Made by a program: the position numbers and the translations under genes
Shown here: positions 1 to 9,245 of the stretch, one piece after another
Numbering within the stretch: position 1 is the stretch's first letter
Layout of the letters: each line of letters starts with the position of its first letter
Assembly (NCBI GenBank): GCA_016195405.1
Contig: JACPZP010000008.1
Location: 1 to 64,000, forward strand
Length of the DNA: 64,000 nt
Direction: 5' to 3'
Origin: Planctomycetota bacterium
GTDB lineage: Bacteria; Planctomycetota; Planctomycetia; Gemmatales; Gemmataceae
The notes under the pieces: generated by a model
Told to the model about the DNA's origin: nothing
What the model saw: only the letters and a program-made list of their open reading frames with translations
Databases searched by the model: none

Positions 1-795
1 GCGGCCTTTGGCATCGGCTTTACGTTCGGCCCGCTCATCGGCGCAGGCGCCTTGGCCTTTTTCAAGGGGCATCTGGAGGTCATCGGCTACACTGCCTCCG
101 TTCTGTCCCTCGTGTCCTTGATTCTTGCCGTTCGCCTGCTGCCGGAAACCAGGAGCCCCGGTTCCGCTTCCTCGCTCCGGCGCGGTTGGCTTGACTTGAC
201 CGCTATCAGGCGTGCCTTATGGAACGGCGCGATCGGTCCGGTAATCCTGACGTTTTTTCTGGCGACCTTGGGTTTCGGCGCGTTTGAAACGACCCTAGCC
301 CTGCTTCTCAAGGATTGTTTCGAGATGGAGTCAATAGACAGATTCTATGTCTTCGCCTTCGTCGGTTTTGTGTTGATGCTCACCCAAGGAGTGATTTATC
401 GCCGTATGGCCCACCGCTGGGGCGAAGTCGCGTTCATCACGCTCGGGTTGGTGTTCATGGCGGCCGGCGTCGGTTCACTCGGCGCAGTCACCTATCTGGC
501 CAGCACCGGCAACCCGCTTTACAGCTTGCTTTTTCCCGCGTTGACCGTCTCGGTGATGGGCTTCGCGTTCGTGACGCCGTCAGCCAACGCCCTGATTTCA
601 CGCCGCACCGATCCCGACCAACAAGGCGAAATCCTCGGCGTCAACCAATCAGCGTCCTCGATGGCTCGCATTCTCGGTCCGGTCTTCGGCGTCACCTTGT
701 ACACGAGCACGCGGACCCACCTGTTGCCTTACGCATTCGGCGCCGGCCTCTTGATTCTCATGCTCCCCTTGATCCCACGCATTCGCCGAGGATAA
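1..795 (+). CDS. MFS transporter, C-terminal part (5' end outside window)
   Basis: The frame is open from base 1, so the start lies upstream; 264 residues are visible of a family that usually has about 400. The first residues contain GFTFGPLIGAGAL, which resembles motif C (GxxxGPxxGG) at helix 5 of drug/proton antiporters of the major facilitator superfamily. A loop of about 40 residues follows, then about six hydrophobic helices, the first near residue 75 (VILTFFLATLGFGAFETTLA). Such proteins sit in the inner membrane and export small molecules by proton antiport; the substrate cannot be told. The stop is 4 bases before the GTG start of the next gene, so the two are probably co-transcribed. 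Confidence 0.85.
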   Translation, partial: AAFGIGFTFGPLIGAGALAFFKGHLEVIGYTASVLSLVSLILAVRLLPETRSPGSASSLRRGWLDLTAIRRALWNGAIGPVILTFFLATLGFGAFETTLALLLKDCFEMESIDRFYVFAFVGFVLMLTQGVIYRRMAHRWGEVAFITLGLVFMAAGVGSLGAVTYLASTGNPLYSLLFPALTVSVMGFAFVTPSANALISRRTDPDQQGEILGVNQSASSMARILGPVFGVTLYTSTRTHLLPYAFGAGLLILMLPLIPRIRRG

Positions 796-799
796 TGCC

Positions 800-1867
800 G
801 TGCTTGGAGTCTTGCACCCGGAAAAGATCGCGCTGATCAAACCGAGCGCATTGGGCGATGTCCTGAATAGCCTGCCCGTGCTAACCGGGCTGCGCCGCCT
901 TTATCCCGCCGCTCACATCAGCTGGGTGGTCAACCGTGCCTACGAGCCGCTCTTGCGCGGACACCCCGACCTCGACGAAATTCTGCCGTTCGACCGGCAC
1001 GAGGTTCGCAAGAACTGGTTTTCCGGCAGCGTCGGCTTCGTGAGATTCCTTCACCAAATGCGTATGCGGCGATTCGACTTGGTGATCGACCTTCAGGGGC
1101 TGTTTCGCACGGGGCTCATGACCTTCGCGACCGCCGCCAAGCATCGCATCGGACTCTCTTCGGCCCGCGAAGGCGCAAAAGTCTTTTACACCAAACTGGT
1201 GAACGACGGATGCCGCACGACCATGCACGCCGTGGACAGTTATTGGCGCGTGATCGAGGCGCTTGGAGGCGCGCTTGGCGGCGGCGGTGCGAAGACGTTT
1301 CGCCTAACCGTTGATCCGAATTGCCGCGCATGGGCCAGACGGATTTTGAGCGAACATCCGCGTCCGTGGCTGGCCGTCGCCGTCGGGGCACGCTGGGCGA
1401 CCAAGCGCTGGGCCACCGAGCATTTCGCCAAGCTGATTCAACAATCGCAACAGGAGTTTGGCGGCACGGCGATATTCGTGGGCGCTGCCGAGGACGTCAA
1501 TCTCTCACGAGAGACCGCCGCCCAAGTTTCCGGCTATTCGATCGATTTGACGGGCCGAACCGGATTGGCGGAATTGGCCGCGCTCTTGGCCGAGGCCGAC
1601 GCGGTGGTCTCCAACGACTCCGGTCCACTGCACCTAGCCGTAGCCTTGGGCCGTCCCGTGGTGGCGCCCTATACTTGCACCGCGGTCCATCTTCATGGGC
1701 CTTATGGCCAAGAACGTCGCGCTGTGGCCACGTCGGTTTCTTGTGCCGCTAGCTATCGGCGAACGTGCGGCTCGATGGTGTGCATGGCGGACTTGACTCC
1801 CGACAAGCTCTGGCCCGTCCTTCGCGAGGTGCTGTCGTCATGTCAGAGCCAACGCCTGTCCGCTTGA
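800..1867 (+). CDS. Glycosyltransferase family 9 (heptosyltransferase-like)
   Basis: A 355-residue protein of the ADP-heptose:LPS heptosyltransferase family, which adds heptose or a related sugar to the lipid A core on the cytoplasmic face of the inner membrane. Visible family features are the N-terminal IALIKPSALGDVLNSLP (usual form KxxxLGDVLxxxP), the VIDLQGLFRTGL segment, and the C-terminal donor-site motif SNDSGPLHLAVALGRPVVA near residues 272-290. The start is GTG at 800 with GAGG just upstream. The 3' end overlaps the maf start by 28 bases, so maf is probably translationally coupled. The acceptor cannot be predicted; planctomycetes do make LPS-like lipids. Related members carry other roles in polysaccharide synthesis. 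Confidence 0.88.
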   Translation: MLGVLHPEKIALIKPSALGDVLNSLPVLTGLRRLYPAAHISWVVNRAYEPLLRGHPDLDEILPFDRHEVRKNWFSGSVGFVRFLHQMRMRRFDLVIDLQGLFRTGLMTFATAAKHRIGLSSAREGAKVFYTKLVNDGCRTTMHAVDSYWRVIEALGGALGGGGAKTFRLTVDPNCRAWARRILSEHPRPWLAVAVGARWATKRWATEHFAKLIQQSQQEFGGTAIFVGAAEDVNLSRETAAQVSGYSIDLTGRTGLAELAALLAEADAVVSNDSGPLHLAVALGRPVVAPYTCTAVHLHGPYGQERRAVATSVSCAASYRRTCGSMVCMADLTPDKLWPVLREVLSSCQSQRLSA

Positions 1868-2409
1868 TTCTCGCCAGCGGCTCGCCGGCCCGCCGCGACC
1901 TGCTCGCCCGCGCCGGTTTCTCATTTGAAGTCGTGCCGGCTCACATTGACGAACCGCCCGGCGACGGGTTTTTGGATCCGCGAACCTATGTCCAAACCGT
2001 CGCCTGGCTGAAAGCCGCCGCCGTCGCTCCCAAGGTGAACGAGGGCCTGGTGCTGGCTGCCGATACCGTGGGCTGGCTCGACGGCAAAGTGATCGGCAAA
2101 CCGGAGGATGAAGACGACGCCCGGCGCATCCTCACCACATTGGGCGGCCGCGAACACGAACTCTGGACGGGCATGGTCCTGTGGCGCCGGCCTGGCGATC
2201 TGCAGACGTGCTGGCAGGAAGTAAGCCGCGTCTTCTTTCGAAAGCTGTCGAGCGCCGAAATGGACGCCTACCTGGCGACGCGCATCTGGCAGGGCTGCTC
2301 GGGCGCTTATGCGATCCAAGAGAAGGACGATCCCTTCGTGAAGCTGATTTCGGGAAGCCTGAGCAACGTGATCGGCTTGCCGATGGAGTCGCTCACTGCC
2401 GTGCTATAA
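1840..2409 (+). CDS. maf: Maf family nucleotide pyrophosphatase
   Basis: A 189-residue Maf protein, which hydrolyses non-canonical or modified nucleoside triphosphates (dTTP/UTP or m7GTP type) to monophosphates in the cytoplasm. The N-terminal LILASGSPARRDLL is the Maf signature (usual LASxSPRR; here SPARR). LAADTVGWLDGKVIGKP holds the catalytic Asp of the AADT motif, and QGCSGAYAIQE plus SGSLSNVIGLPME are the conserved C-terminal blocks. I chose ATG 1840 because it starts directly at the family N-terminus; an upstream in-frame start would add 25 residues inside the glycosyltransferase frame. The gene is followed within 2 bases by a strong hairpin terminator. Which Maf subclass it belongs to is not clear. 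Confidence 0.92.
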   Translation: MSEPTPVRLILASGSPARRDLLARAGFSFEVVPAHIDEPPGDGFLDPRTYVQTVAWLKAAAVAPKVNEGLVLAADTVGWLDGKVIGKPEDEDDARRILTTLGGREHELWTGMVLWRRPGDLQTCWQEVSRVFFRKLSSAEMDAYLATRIWQGCSGAYAIQEKDDPFVKLISGSLSNVIGLPMESLTAVL

Positions 2410-2410
2410 A

Positions 2411-2440
2411 AAAGGAGTCAGGCCCGATCCTGACTCCTTT
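2411..2440. terminator. Rho-independent terminator between convergent genes
   Basis: A perfect 12-bp inverted repeat (AAAGGAGTCAGG at 2411-2422 and its complement at 2429-2440) with a 6-base loop CCCGAT. A short A run precedes it and TTTGTTT ends it, so it could act on both strands. It begins right after the maf stop and lies 92 bases beyond the 3' end of the convergent Calx-beta gene. Confidence 0.85.
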
Positions 2441-2532
2441 GTTTCATGCATTGATGACACTCTGCGTCATTTGCAATCCCTTTTCCCCGGCCCATGTCAA
2501 CCTGGGCAGCCTCGCGAGTGTCGGCGGTTCCG

Positions 2533-5500
2533 TTACAGCCGGCGATGCCACCTGGCGAGGAAACACCTTATCGAGAACCTTCTCGCCACGATAGTAACGA
2601 GCGCGCTCTTCTGATTGTTCGCTGAGTTCGGGTCAGGTTCGTCCGAGGCAATCACCTTGGCCGTGTTCTGGACCGTGCCGAGGACAGTTCCGTTAGCCCT
2701 GGCAGTAATCCTCAAGGTGACGTTGTGTTTTGCCAGGACGGTGCCCACGGACCACATCCCGGTCACGCGGTCATAAGTCCCCTGGCTTGGCTTGGCCGAA
2801 ATGAAGGTGAAACCTGCCGGCAACATGTCGAGCAAAATCACATTGGTCGCATTGGCCGGACCGAGATTTCGCAAAACGATCCCGAAGCTAATCGTTTGGC
2901 CGACGAAAACCTTGTGGACGACGCTAACTTTGGTCACAGCCAAGTCCGCCTGGCCCTGAGTTGGCACATCATCGTTCAGGATGGTACCGGTCCCCGTAGC
3001 AGTGCTGATGTTCGCGTTCTGGACATTACTCAGATTAACCGTAAACGTCTCGTTGTTTTCGACGATGGCATCGCCATTCACCTGGACCGTAATGGTCTTG
3101 CTGGTCTGGCCTGGATTGAATGTCAGCGTGCCAGTGGCCGGTTGGTAATCGTTGTTTGCAACGGTGGCGGTGCCATCAGCGGTTGCGTACTGCACGGTTG
3201 CCGGCAGTTCGGTCGCTCCACTCAGAGTGACGGTGAAGGTAAAGGCGGTGGTGCCGCTGTTGCCCTCATTTTGCGAGACGTTGTTGATGGCCAGCGTGGG
3301 CGGCGCATCGTCGTTCAGGATGGTGCCGGCGCCTGTGCTGGTGTTGATGGTCGCATTCTGGGGATTAGTCAGGGTGACGGTGAACGACTCGTTGCTCTCG
3401 AAGATGGCATCGCCATTCACCAAGACTGTGATGGTTTTGCTGGTGTCGCCGGGATTGAAATTCAGCGTGCCGCTGCTTGATTGGAAGTCGTTATCGGCCG
3501 TGGTAGCCGTGCCATTGGTCGTGACGAACTGCACGGTTGCCGGCAACTCGGTCGCCCCGCTCAGTGTGACGGTGAAGGTGAATGCGGTCGTGCCGCTATT
3601 GCCCTCATTTTGCGAGACGTTATTGATCGCCAACGTGGGCGCCGCATCGTCGTTCGATATGGTGCCGGTCCCTGTGCCGGTGTTGATGGTCGCGTTCTGG
3701 GGATTGCTCAGATTAACGGTAAACGTCTCATCGCTCTCGAAGATCGTGTCGCCGTTCACCAACACCGTAATGGTCTTGCTGGTATCGCCGGGATTGAAAG
3801 TCAGCGTGCCGCTGAGCGGCTGGTAATCGTTGTCCGCCGCAGTAGCGCTGCCGTCAGCGGTGCTGAATTGCACGGAGACTGTCTGGGCTGAAGCTGCCGA
3901 CAGAGTGACCGTGAAGACGGCGCTCGCGGTGCCGCTGTTGCCCTCGGTCACGGCCACGCTGTTGATGGCGAGAGCAGGTGTCGTTGACACCGCATCATCG
4001 TTCAGGATGGCGCCGTTTCCCGTAGCGGTGCTGGCGGTGGCATTTTGGGGATTGCTCAGGTTAACGGTGAAGGTCTCATCGGTCTCAACATTCGTGTCGC
4101 CATTCACCTGGACGGTGATGGTCTTACTGGTATCGCCGGGATTGAAAGTGAGCGTTCCGCTGTTGGACTGGTAGTCGTTGTCCGCCGTCGTGGCGGTGCC
4201 GTCGCCGGCAGCGAACTGCACGGTTGCCGGCAGCTCCGTCGCTCCGCTCAGAGTGACGGTGAACGTGAAGGCGGTGGTGCCGCTGTTGCCCTCATTTTGC
4301 GAGATATTGTTGATGGCCAGCGTGGGCGGCGCATCGTCGTTCAAGATCGTCCCGGTTCCTGTGCCGCTGTTAATGGTCGCATCTTGGGGATTGTTTAGGT
4401 TGACGGTGAAGGTCTCGTTGTTCTCGAAGATGGCATCGCCATTCACCAACACCGTGATGGATTTGCTAGTCTGGCCGGGATTGAAAGTGAGCGTACCACT
4501 GTTCGATTGGAAGTCGTTGCCGGCCGTGGTGGCCGTGCCATCGGCGGTGGCGAACTGTACCGTTGCCGGCAACTCAGTCGCTCCGCTCAGAGTGACGGTG
4601 AATGTGAAGGCTGTGGTACTACTATTGCCTTCATTTTGTGAAACATTGTCGATGGCCAACGTGGGCGGCGCATCGTCGTTCAAGAGCGTCCCGGTGCCTG
4701 TGCCGCTGCTAAGGGTCGCGTTCTGAGGATTGCTCAAGTTGACGCTGAAGGTCTCATTGTTCTCGAAGATGGCATCACCATTCACTAGCACCGTGATGGT
4801 CTTGCTAGTGTCGCCGGGATTGAAGGTCAGCGTACCGCTGGCCGGCTGGTAATCGTTGTCCGCCGAGGTGGCAGTGCCATTGGCCGTGGCGAAGTCCACG
4901 GTGACCGTCTGAGCTGACGCTGTAGAAAGCGTGACGGTAAAGACAGCACTCGCGGTGCCGCTATTGCCCTCGGTTACGGTCACGCTATTGATGGACAGCG
5001 TGGGGGTCGGCGGTGCGGCATCCTCGTTCAAGATCGTGCCCGTGCCAGTCGCAGCGCTAATCGTCGCATTTTGAGCGTTGCTCAAGTTGACCGTGAAGCT
5101 TTCGTCGTTCTCGAAGGCCGTGTCGCCGTTGACGAGAACGGTGACGGTTTTACTGGCGTCGCCGGGATTGAATGTCAGCGTACCATTTGTCGGCTGGTAA
5201 TCGTTGCCCGCTGTTGTGGCGGAGCCGTCTGCCGTAGCGAACTGCACGGTAGCCGGCAGCTCGGTCGCCCCGCTCAGAGTGACCGTAAAGCTAAACGTGG
5301 TAGTGCCGCTATTGCCTTCATTTTGCGAGACATTATTGATCGCCAACGTGGGCGGCGCATCATCGTTCTGAATCGTGCCGGTGCCAGTGCCGGTGCCAGT
5401 GCCGGTGCTGATCGTTGCATTCTGGGGATTGCTCAGGTTGACGGTGAAGGTTTCGTTGCTCTCAAAGATGACATCGCCATTCACCAACACCGTGATGGTT

Positions 5501-8500
5501 TTGCTGGTCTGGCCGGGATTGAAGGTCAGCGTACCACTGTTCGATTGGAAGTCGTTGTCGGCCGTGGTAGCCGTGCCACTGGCCGTCGCGAACTGCACGG
5601 TGGCCGGCAGCTCGGTCGCTCCGGTCAGTGTGACGGTGAAGGTAAAGGCGGTGGTGCCGCTATTGCCTTCATTTTGCGAGACGTTGTTGATGGCCAGCGT
5701 GGGCGGCGCATCATCATTCTGGATCGTGCCGGTGCCTATGCCGGTGTTGATGGTCGCGTTCTGGGGATTGCTCAGGTTGACGGTGAAGGTCTCGTTATTC
5801 TCGAAAATGACATCGCCATTCACCAACACCGTGATGGTTTTGCTGGTCTGGCCGGGATTGAACGTCAGCGTGCCACTGTTCGATTGGAAGTCGTTATCGG
5901 CCGTGGTAGCCGTGCCATCGGCCGTGGCAAAGTCCACGGAGACTGTCTGGGCGGCAGCTGCGGACAGAGTCACTGTGAATACGGCGTTGACGGTGCCGCT
6001 ATTGCCCTCGGTCACGGACGCGTTGCTGATGGACAGCGAGGGATTCGGCGGGGCAGTATCGTCGTTCAGGATCGTGCCCGTGCCAGTCGCAGTGCTAATG
6101 GTCGCATTTTGAGCGCTGCTCAAGTTGACAGCGAAGGTCTCGTCATTCTCGAAGGCCGTATCCCCGTTGACGAGAACCGTGATGGTTTTGCTGCTGTCGC
6201 CAGGATTGAACGTGAGCGTTCCGCTGTTTGACTGGTAGTCGTTGTCCGCTGTCGTGGCGGCGCCGTCCGCGGTGGCGAACTGCACGGTTGCCGGCAGCTC
6301 GGTCGCTCCGCTGAGGGTGACGGTAAAGGTGAAGGCGGTCGTGCCGCTGTTGCCTTCGCTCTGGGACACATTGTTGATGGCCAGCGTCGGCGGCGCGTCG
6401 TCATTCAGAATCGTGCCGGCGCCGGTGCCGGTGTTGATCGTCGCGTTTTGGGGATTGCTCAGGTTGACGATGAAGGTCTCGTTGTTCTCGAAGATGGCAT
6501 CCCCATTAACCAGGACCGTGATCGTCTTGCTGGTCTGGCCGGGATTGAAAGTCAACGTGCCGCTGTTCGGCTGGTAATCGTTGTCCGCTGTCGTTGCTGT
6601 GCCATTGACGGTGGCGAAGTCCACGGTCACCGTCTGGCCGGGGTTTGCCGACAGGCTGACCGTAAAGACAGCGCTCGCCGTACCGCTGTTGCCCTCGGTC
6701 ACGGCCACGTTGTTGATGGCCAGCGTGGGCAGCGTATCATCGTTCAGGATGGTACCGGTGCCTGCGCCGTCGTTGATGGTCGCATTCTGGGCATTGCTCA
6801 AGTTGACGGTGAACGCTTCATTGCTCTCGATAAACGTGTCGCCGTTTACCTGGACGGTAATGGTCTGGCTGGTCTGGCCGGGATTGAAAGTCAGCGTGCC
6901 GCTGGTCGGCAGGTAATCGTTGTTCGCCGTCGTGGCCGTGCCGTCCGCGGAGGCGAAGTCCACGGTGACGGTATCGGTTGAAGCTCTCGAAAGGCTGACC
7001 GTAAAGACGGCGCTAACCGTGCCGCTGTTGCCCTCCGTCACGCTCACGTTGTTGATCGACAGGCTCGGTGGGCCGAAGGCCTCGGAGAACTCGGAAGTGT
7101 TGCCGGCCGGATCGGTGGCAGTGACGGTGACGGCCTGCAAAGCGCCGATGGTGACGGGAAACATGGCCGTGAAGCTGACGTCGCCATTGACGTCGGTGAG
7201 TCCGGTCGTGAGGGCGCCGAGGAAAATTTGGCCTTCGCCATGTCCGGACGCATCGGCCGCATCGTTGGCGAAGAACTCCAGATTGAACGCCATGTTGGGC
7301 GTACTGTTGAGCGTGCCGGTGATGGTGGTGCCGCCGACCCTGCTGACCGAAGTGATGACCGGGAAGTTCTGCAAGTTGTTGGGGCCCGGATCGCCGTCAC
7401 CGGGGTCGTTCGCCGTGACTGCGAAAGCGTTTTGTGTCCCGCCCACCAGATCGATCCCCAGGGAGCCGTTGGCGAAAATCGAGTTGCCCAGGATGGCCGT
7501 GTTGACTGCAGAACTGACATCAACTCCCCTGCCGCTGTTGCCGGCAATGACGTTGTTCAGGATCTGGCTGTTCGTGCTGACTTGGACAAACACTCCCTCG
7601 CCGTTTCCCATGGAATTGAGATTCCCGTTGATGTCGGTGCCGATGAAGTTGCCCTGGATGAGAGTGTCATGGACTTGGGCGCCCGCGCTTGTGAGATGGA
7701 TGCCGCTTAAGCCGCAAGCCGAGATGACATTGCGTGCGTCCGCCGGCGGGCCGCCGATGGTATTGAATACGGCGCCAGAACCGTCGACTCGGATCCCGTC
7801 CAGACCGATGCCCAAGGCCTGCGTTCCTGTTGCGTCGGTGCCGATGAGATTGCCCTTGATGCCATTGTTCGAACCGGCGATCTGGATGCCGAATTGGCCG
7901 CCAATGACATTTCCGGGGCCCGTGCCGGGTGTGCTCGTCAGCCCGCCAACTTGAGTGCCCGACGAAGTGCTTTCGAGGTCGATGCCAGTGCCGCTGGTGG
8001 CCAACTTTACGGCGCCGGTGACATCGATGCCGATGAAATTGCCTTCGATAGCGCTCCCGGTGCCGGTGTTAACTTGTATGGAGTTGCCGGGGCTGACAAT
8101 GATGTTCCGGGCGCTGGCAGATGTGCCGCCGACCAATACACCGCCGCTTGTCTGGATGATGATTCCCGTGCTGTTCGTGAGGGCGATGCCGCCGCTCGCG
8201 TCCACGCCGATGAAGTTGCCTGCTACGAGTTCATTCGAGCCGCTCTGGAAATAGATGCCGATGTTGTTTCCCGAGATGATATTTCTGGCGTCCGGTGTCG
8301 TGCCCCCCACCACGCCGTTCGAAGTGTCGACGTTGAACGCGAAGAATATTCCTTGGCTCATGCCGTGCGCCGTAGTTCCCGTGGGGTCAACTCCAATGAA
8401 GCATCCTTCAATATGCACATCACTCGCCACGACCAAGATTCCGATACCGAAGCCCTGGTCGATGACCACGCCGCGAATCTTGCTGCCGTCGGCCAGGTCG

Positions 8501-8967
8501 CCAAGTATGAGGCCGTTGCCGCCGTTTACAATGGAGCCGTTGATTTCGATCTGGAGCACCGCATTGTCGCTGGGGTCGGGGTCCGTCATGGCGTGCGTGT
8601 TTGGGCTTGCGCCCGGCTGTGAATAGCCGTCAATGAACAAGGGGTCGTTGATGCTCGGCAGAGGAGAGCTTGGACTTATCGTATGCACGCCGGCGCCGGC
8701 GATGTTGAACTGGATCGTGTCCGTGCCGTAAGTGCCGACGGCGACGACGTCGGAGTTCACATTGGCGTTATTGTTGGCGGAGGTGATCGCCTCGCGCAGC
8801 GTCACCAGGCCGTCGACGGCGATGGTGTCTCCCGTGCCGGTGACGGAGATTACGGCCGGCACGCAGCGATCTTCAAGCCGCTCCAGTCGCAGGGACACGC
8901 GTGGTCTTCTCAGGTAGGGCCTGGCCCGGCGTGGACCAAACCAGCGGCGCAGGACTCGGTAAATCAT
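2533..8967 (-). CDS. Giant secreted beta-helix / Calx-beta / DUF11 protein
   Basis: A 2144-residue surface or secreted protein. ATG 8967 is chosen because GAGGAG lies 7 bases upstream; the frame extends 13 codons further without a good site. Residues 27-38 carry LRLERLEDRCVPA, the N-terminal motif common on exported planctomycete proteins. Residues about 90-520 are Asn/Gly-rich parallel beta-helix repeats (NNVIAGNSGRG, NIISGNNIGI). About 540-632 is the domain that often follows such helices. Twelve Calx-beta domains, each with an EGNSGT core, occupy about 635-2000. A DUF11 domain (DLAVTK..GQTISFGIVLRNLGP) ends the protein, followed by a basic tail RRFSIRCFLARWHRRL. Calx-beta domains bind Ca2+ and occur in adhesins, so a role in adhesion or an outer layer is likely but inferred. 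No sortase or PEP-CTERM anchor is seen. Confidence 0.9.
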   Translation of the reverse strand: MIYRVLRRWFGPRRARPYLRRPRVSLRLERLEDRCVPAVISVTGTGDTIAVDGLVTLREAITSANNNANVNSDVVAVGTYGTDTIQFNIAGAGVHTISPSSPLPSINDPLFIDGYSQPGASPNTHAMTDPDPSDNAVLQIEINGSIVNGGNGLILGDLADGSKIRGVVIDQGFGIGILVVASDVHIEGCFIGVDPTGTTAHGMSQGIFFAFNVDTSNGVVGGTTPDARNIISGNNIGIYFQSGSNELVAGNFIGVDASGGIALTNSTGIIIQTSGGVLVGGTSASARNIIVSPGNSIQVNTGTGSAIEGNFIGIDVTGAVKLATSGTGIDLESTSSGTQVGGLTSTPGTGPGNVIGGQFGIQIAGSNNGIKGNLIGTDATGTQALGIGLDGIRVDGSGAVFNTIGGPPADARNVISACGLSGIHLTSAGAQVHDTLIQGNFIGTDINGNLNSMGNGEGVFVQVSTNSQILNNVIAGNSGRGVDVSSAVNTAILGNSIFANGSLGIDLVGGTQNAFAVTANDPGDGDPGPNNLQNFPVITSVSRVGGTTITGTLNSTPNMAFNLEFFANDAADASGHGEGQIFLGALTTGLTDVNGDVSFTAMFPVTIGALQAVTVTATDPAGNTSEFSEAFGPPSLSINNVSVTEGNSGTVSAVFTVSLSRASTDTVTVDFASADGTATTANNDYLPTSGTLTFNPGQTSQTITVQVNGDTFIESNEAFTVNLSNAQNATINDGAGTGTILNDDTLPTLAINNVAVTEGNSGTASAVFTVSLSANPGQTVTVDFATVNGTATTADNDYQPNSGTLTFNPGQTSKTITVLVNGDAIFENNETFIVNLSNPQNATINTGTGAGTILNDDAPPTLAINNVSQSEGNSGTTAFTFTVTLSGATELPATVQFATADGAATTADNDYQSNSGTLTFNPGDSSKTITVLVNGDTAFENDETFAVNLSSAQNATISTATGTGTILNDDTAPPNPSLSISNASVTEGNSGTVNAVFTVTLSAAAAQTVSVDFATADGTATTADNDFQSNSGTLTFNPGQTSKTITVLVNGDVIFENNETFTVNLSNPQNATINTGIGTGTIQNDDAPPTLAINNVSQNEGNSGTTAFTFTVTLTGATELPATVQFATASGTATTADNDFQSNSGTLTFNPGQTSKTITVLVNGDVIFESNETFTVNLSNPQNATISTGTGTGTGTGTIQNDDAPPTLAINNVSQNEGNSGTTTFSFTVTLSGATELPATVQFATADGSATTAGNDYQPTNGTLTFNPGDASKTVTVLVNGDTAFENDESFTVNLSNAQNATISAATGTGTILNEDAAPPTPTLSINSVTVTEGNSGTASAVFTVTLSTASAQTVTVDFATANGTATSADNDYQPASGTLTFNPGDTSKTITVLVNGDAIFENNETFSVNLSNPQNATLSSGTGTGTLLNDDAPPTLAIDNVSQNEGNSSTTAFTFTVTLSGATELPATVQFATADGTATTAGNDFQSNSGTLTFNPGQTSKSITVLVNGDAIFENNETFTVNLNNPQDATINSGTGTGTILNDDAPPTLAINNISQNEGNSGTTAFTFTVTLSGATELPATVQFAAGDGTATTADNDYQSNSGTLTFNPGDTSKTITVQVNGDTNVETDETFTVNLSNPQNATASTATGNGAILNDDAVSTTPALAINSVAVTEGNSGTASAVFTVTLSAASAQTVSVQFSTADGSATAADNDYQPLSGTLTFNPGDTSKTITVLVNGDTIFESDETFTVNLSNPQNATINTGTGTGTISNDDAAPTLAINNVSQNEGNSGTTAFTFTVTLSGATELPATVQFVTTNGTATTADNDFQSSSGTLNFNPGDTSKTITVLVNGDAIFESNESFTVTLTNPQNATINTSTGAGTILNDDAPPTLAINNVSQNEGNSGTTAFTFTVTLSGATELPATVQYATADGTATVANNDYQPATGTLTFNPGQTSKTITVQVNGDAIVENNETFTVNLSNVQNANISTATGTGTILNDDVPTQGQADLAVTKVSVVHKVFVGQTISFGIVLRNLGPANATNVILLDMLPAGFTFISAKPSQGTYDRVTGMWSVGTVLAKHNVTLRITARANGTVLGTVQNTAKVIASDEPDPNSANNQKSALVTIVARRFSIRCFLARWHRRL
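2975..7066 (-). repeat. Twelve Calx-beta coding repeats in A / AB / ABB / ABB / ABB order
   Basis: Twelve units of about 340 bp begin near 7066, 6730, 6388, 6041, 5704, 5350, 5003, 4664, 4324, 3978, 3639 and 3299, reading on the minus strand. Type A units read VTEGNSGT..SAVFTV..TVxVDFAxA. Type B units read SQNEGNSGTTAFTFTVTLxG then ATELPATVQF. The order is A, A B, A B B, A B B, A B B. The later A units are entered through longer Pro-rich linkers (APPNP, APPTP, VSTTP), whereas B units are entered through NDDAPPT. The last nine units therefore look like three copies of a unit of about 1.02 kb. Confidence 0.85.
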
Positions 8968-9087
8968 GGTGATCTCCTCGGCGAACCCCAGACAACGCTC
9001 CCCCAACCCTTCACCTGCGCAGATGGGTCCGTTGAGGACAGCGGAAAAAAGATTTTCTTAGAAGTAATCCGAGCCGGAAGCGTAAGC

Positions 9088-9119
9088 GACGGGGTGCTTG
9101 TCCGACGGGGTGCTTGGCC
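9088..9119. repeat. 16-bp direct duplication upstream of the Calx-beta gene
   Basis: GACGGGGTGCTTGTCC is followed immediately by GACGGGGTGCTTGGCC. It lies in the 278-base gap between the kinase stop and the start of the Calx-beta gene, where that gene's promoter should be. No clear -35/-10 pair was found there. It could be chance or part of a dispersed repeat. Confidence 0.5.
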
Positions 9120-9245
9120 GAGACGCCGGTGTCGCGGAGGGTGTGTGGCGCCAGGTGGTCTTACGGACGATCCTCGAAGTGGCCCAACATCGCCAATGGA
9201 AGATCTGGGCTGTTCATGTCGACCCAGGCTACGTTACAACCACTG

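Noticed and set aside
5071-6231. Long plus-strand open frames opposite the Calx-beta array (several of 110-386 codons)
   Set aside because: They follow the repeat period of the minus-strand gene, have low-complexity repeated products and no ribosome sites; they arise because repeated GC-rich codons leave the other frames open.
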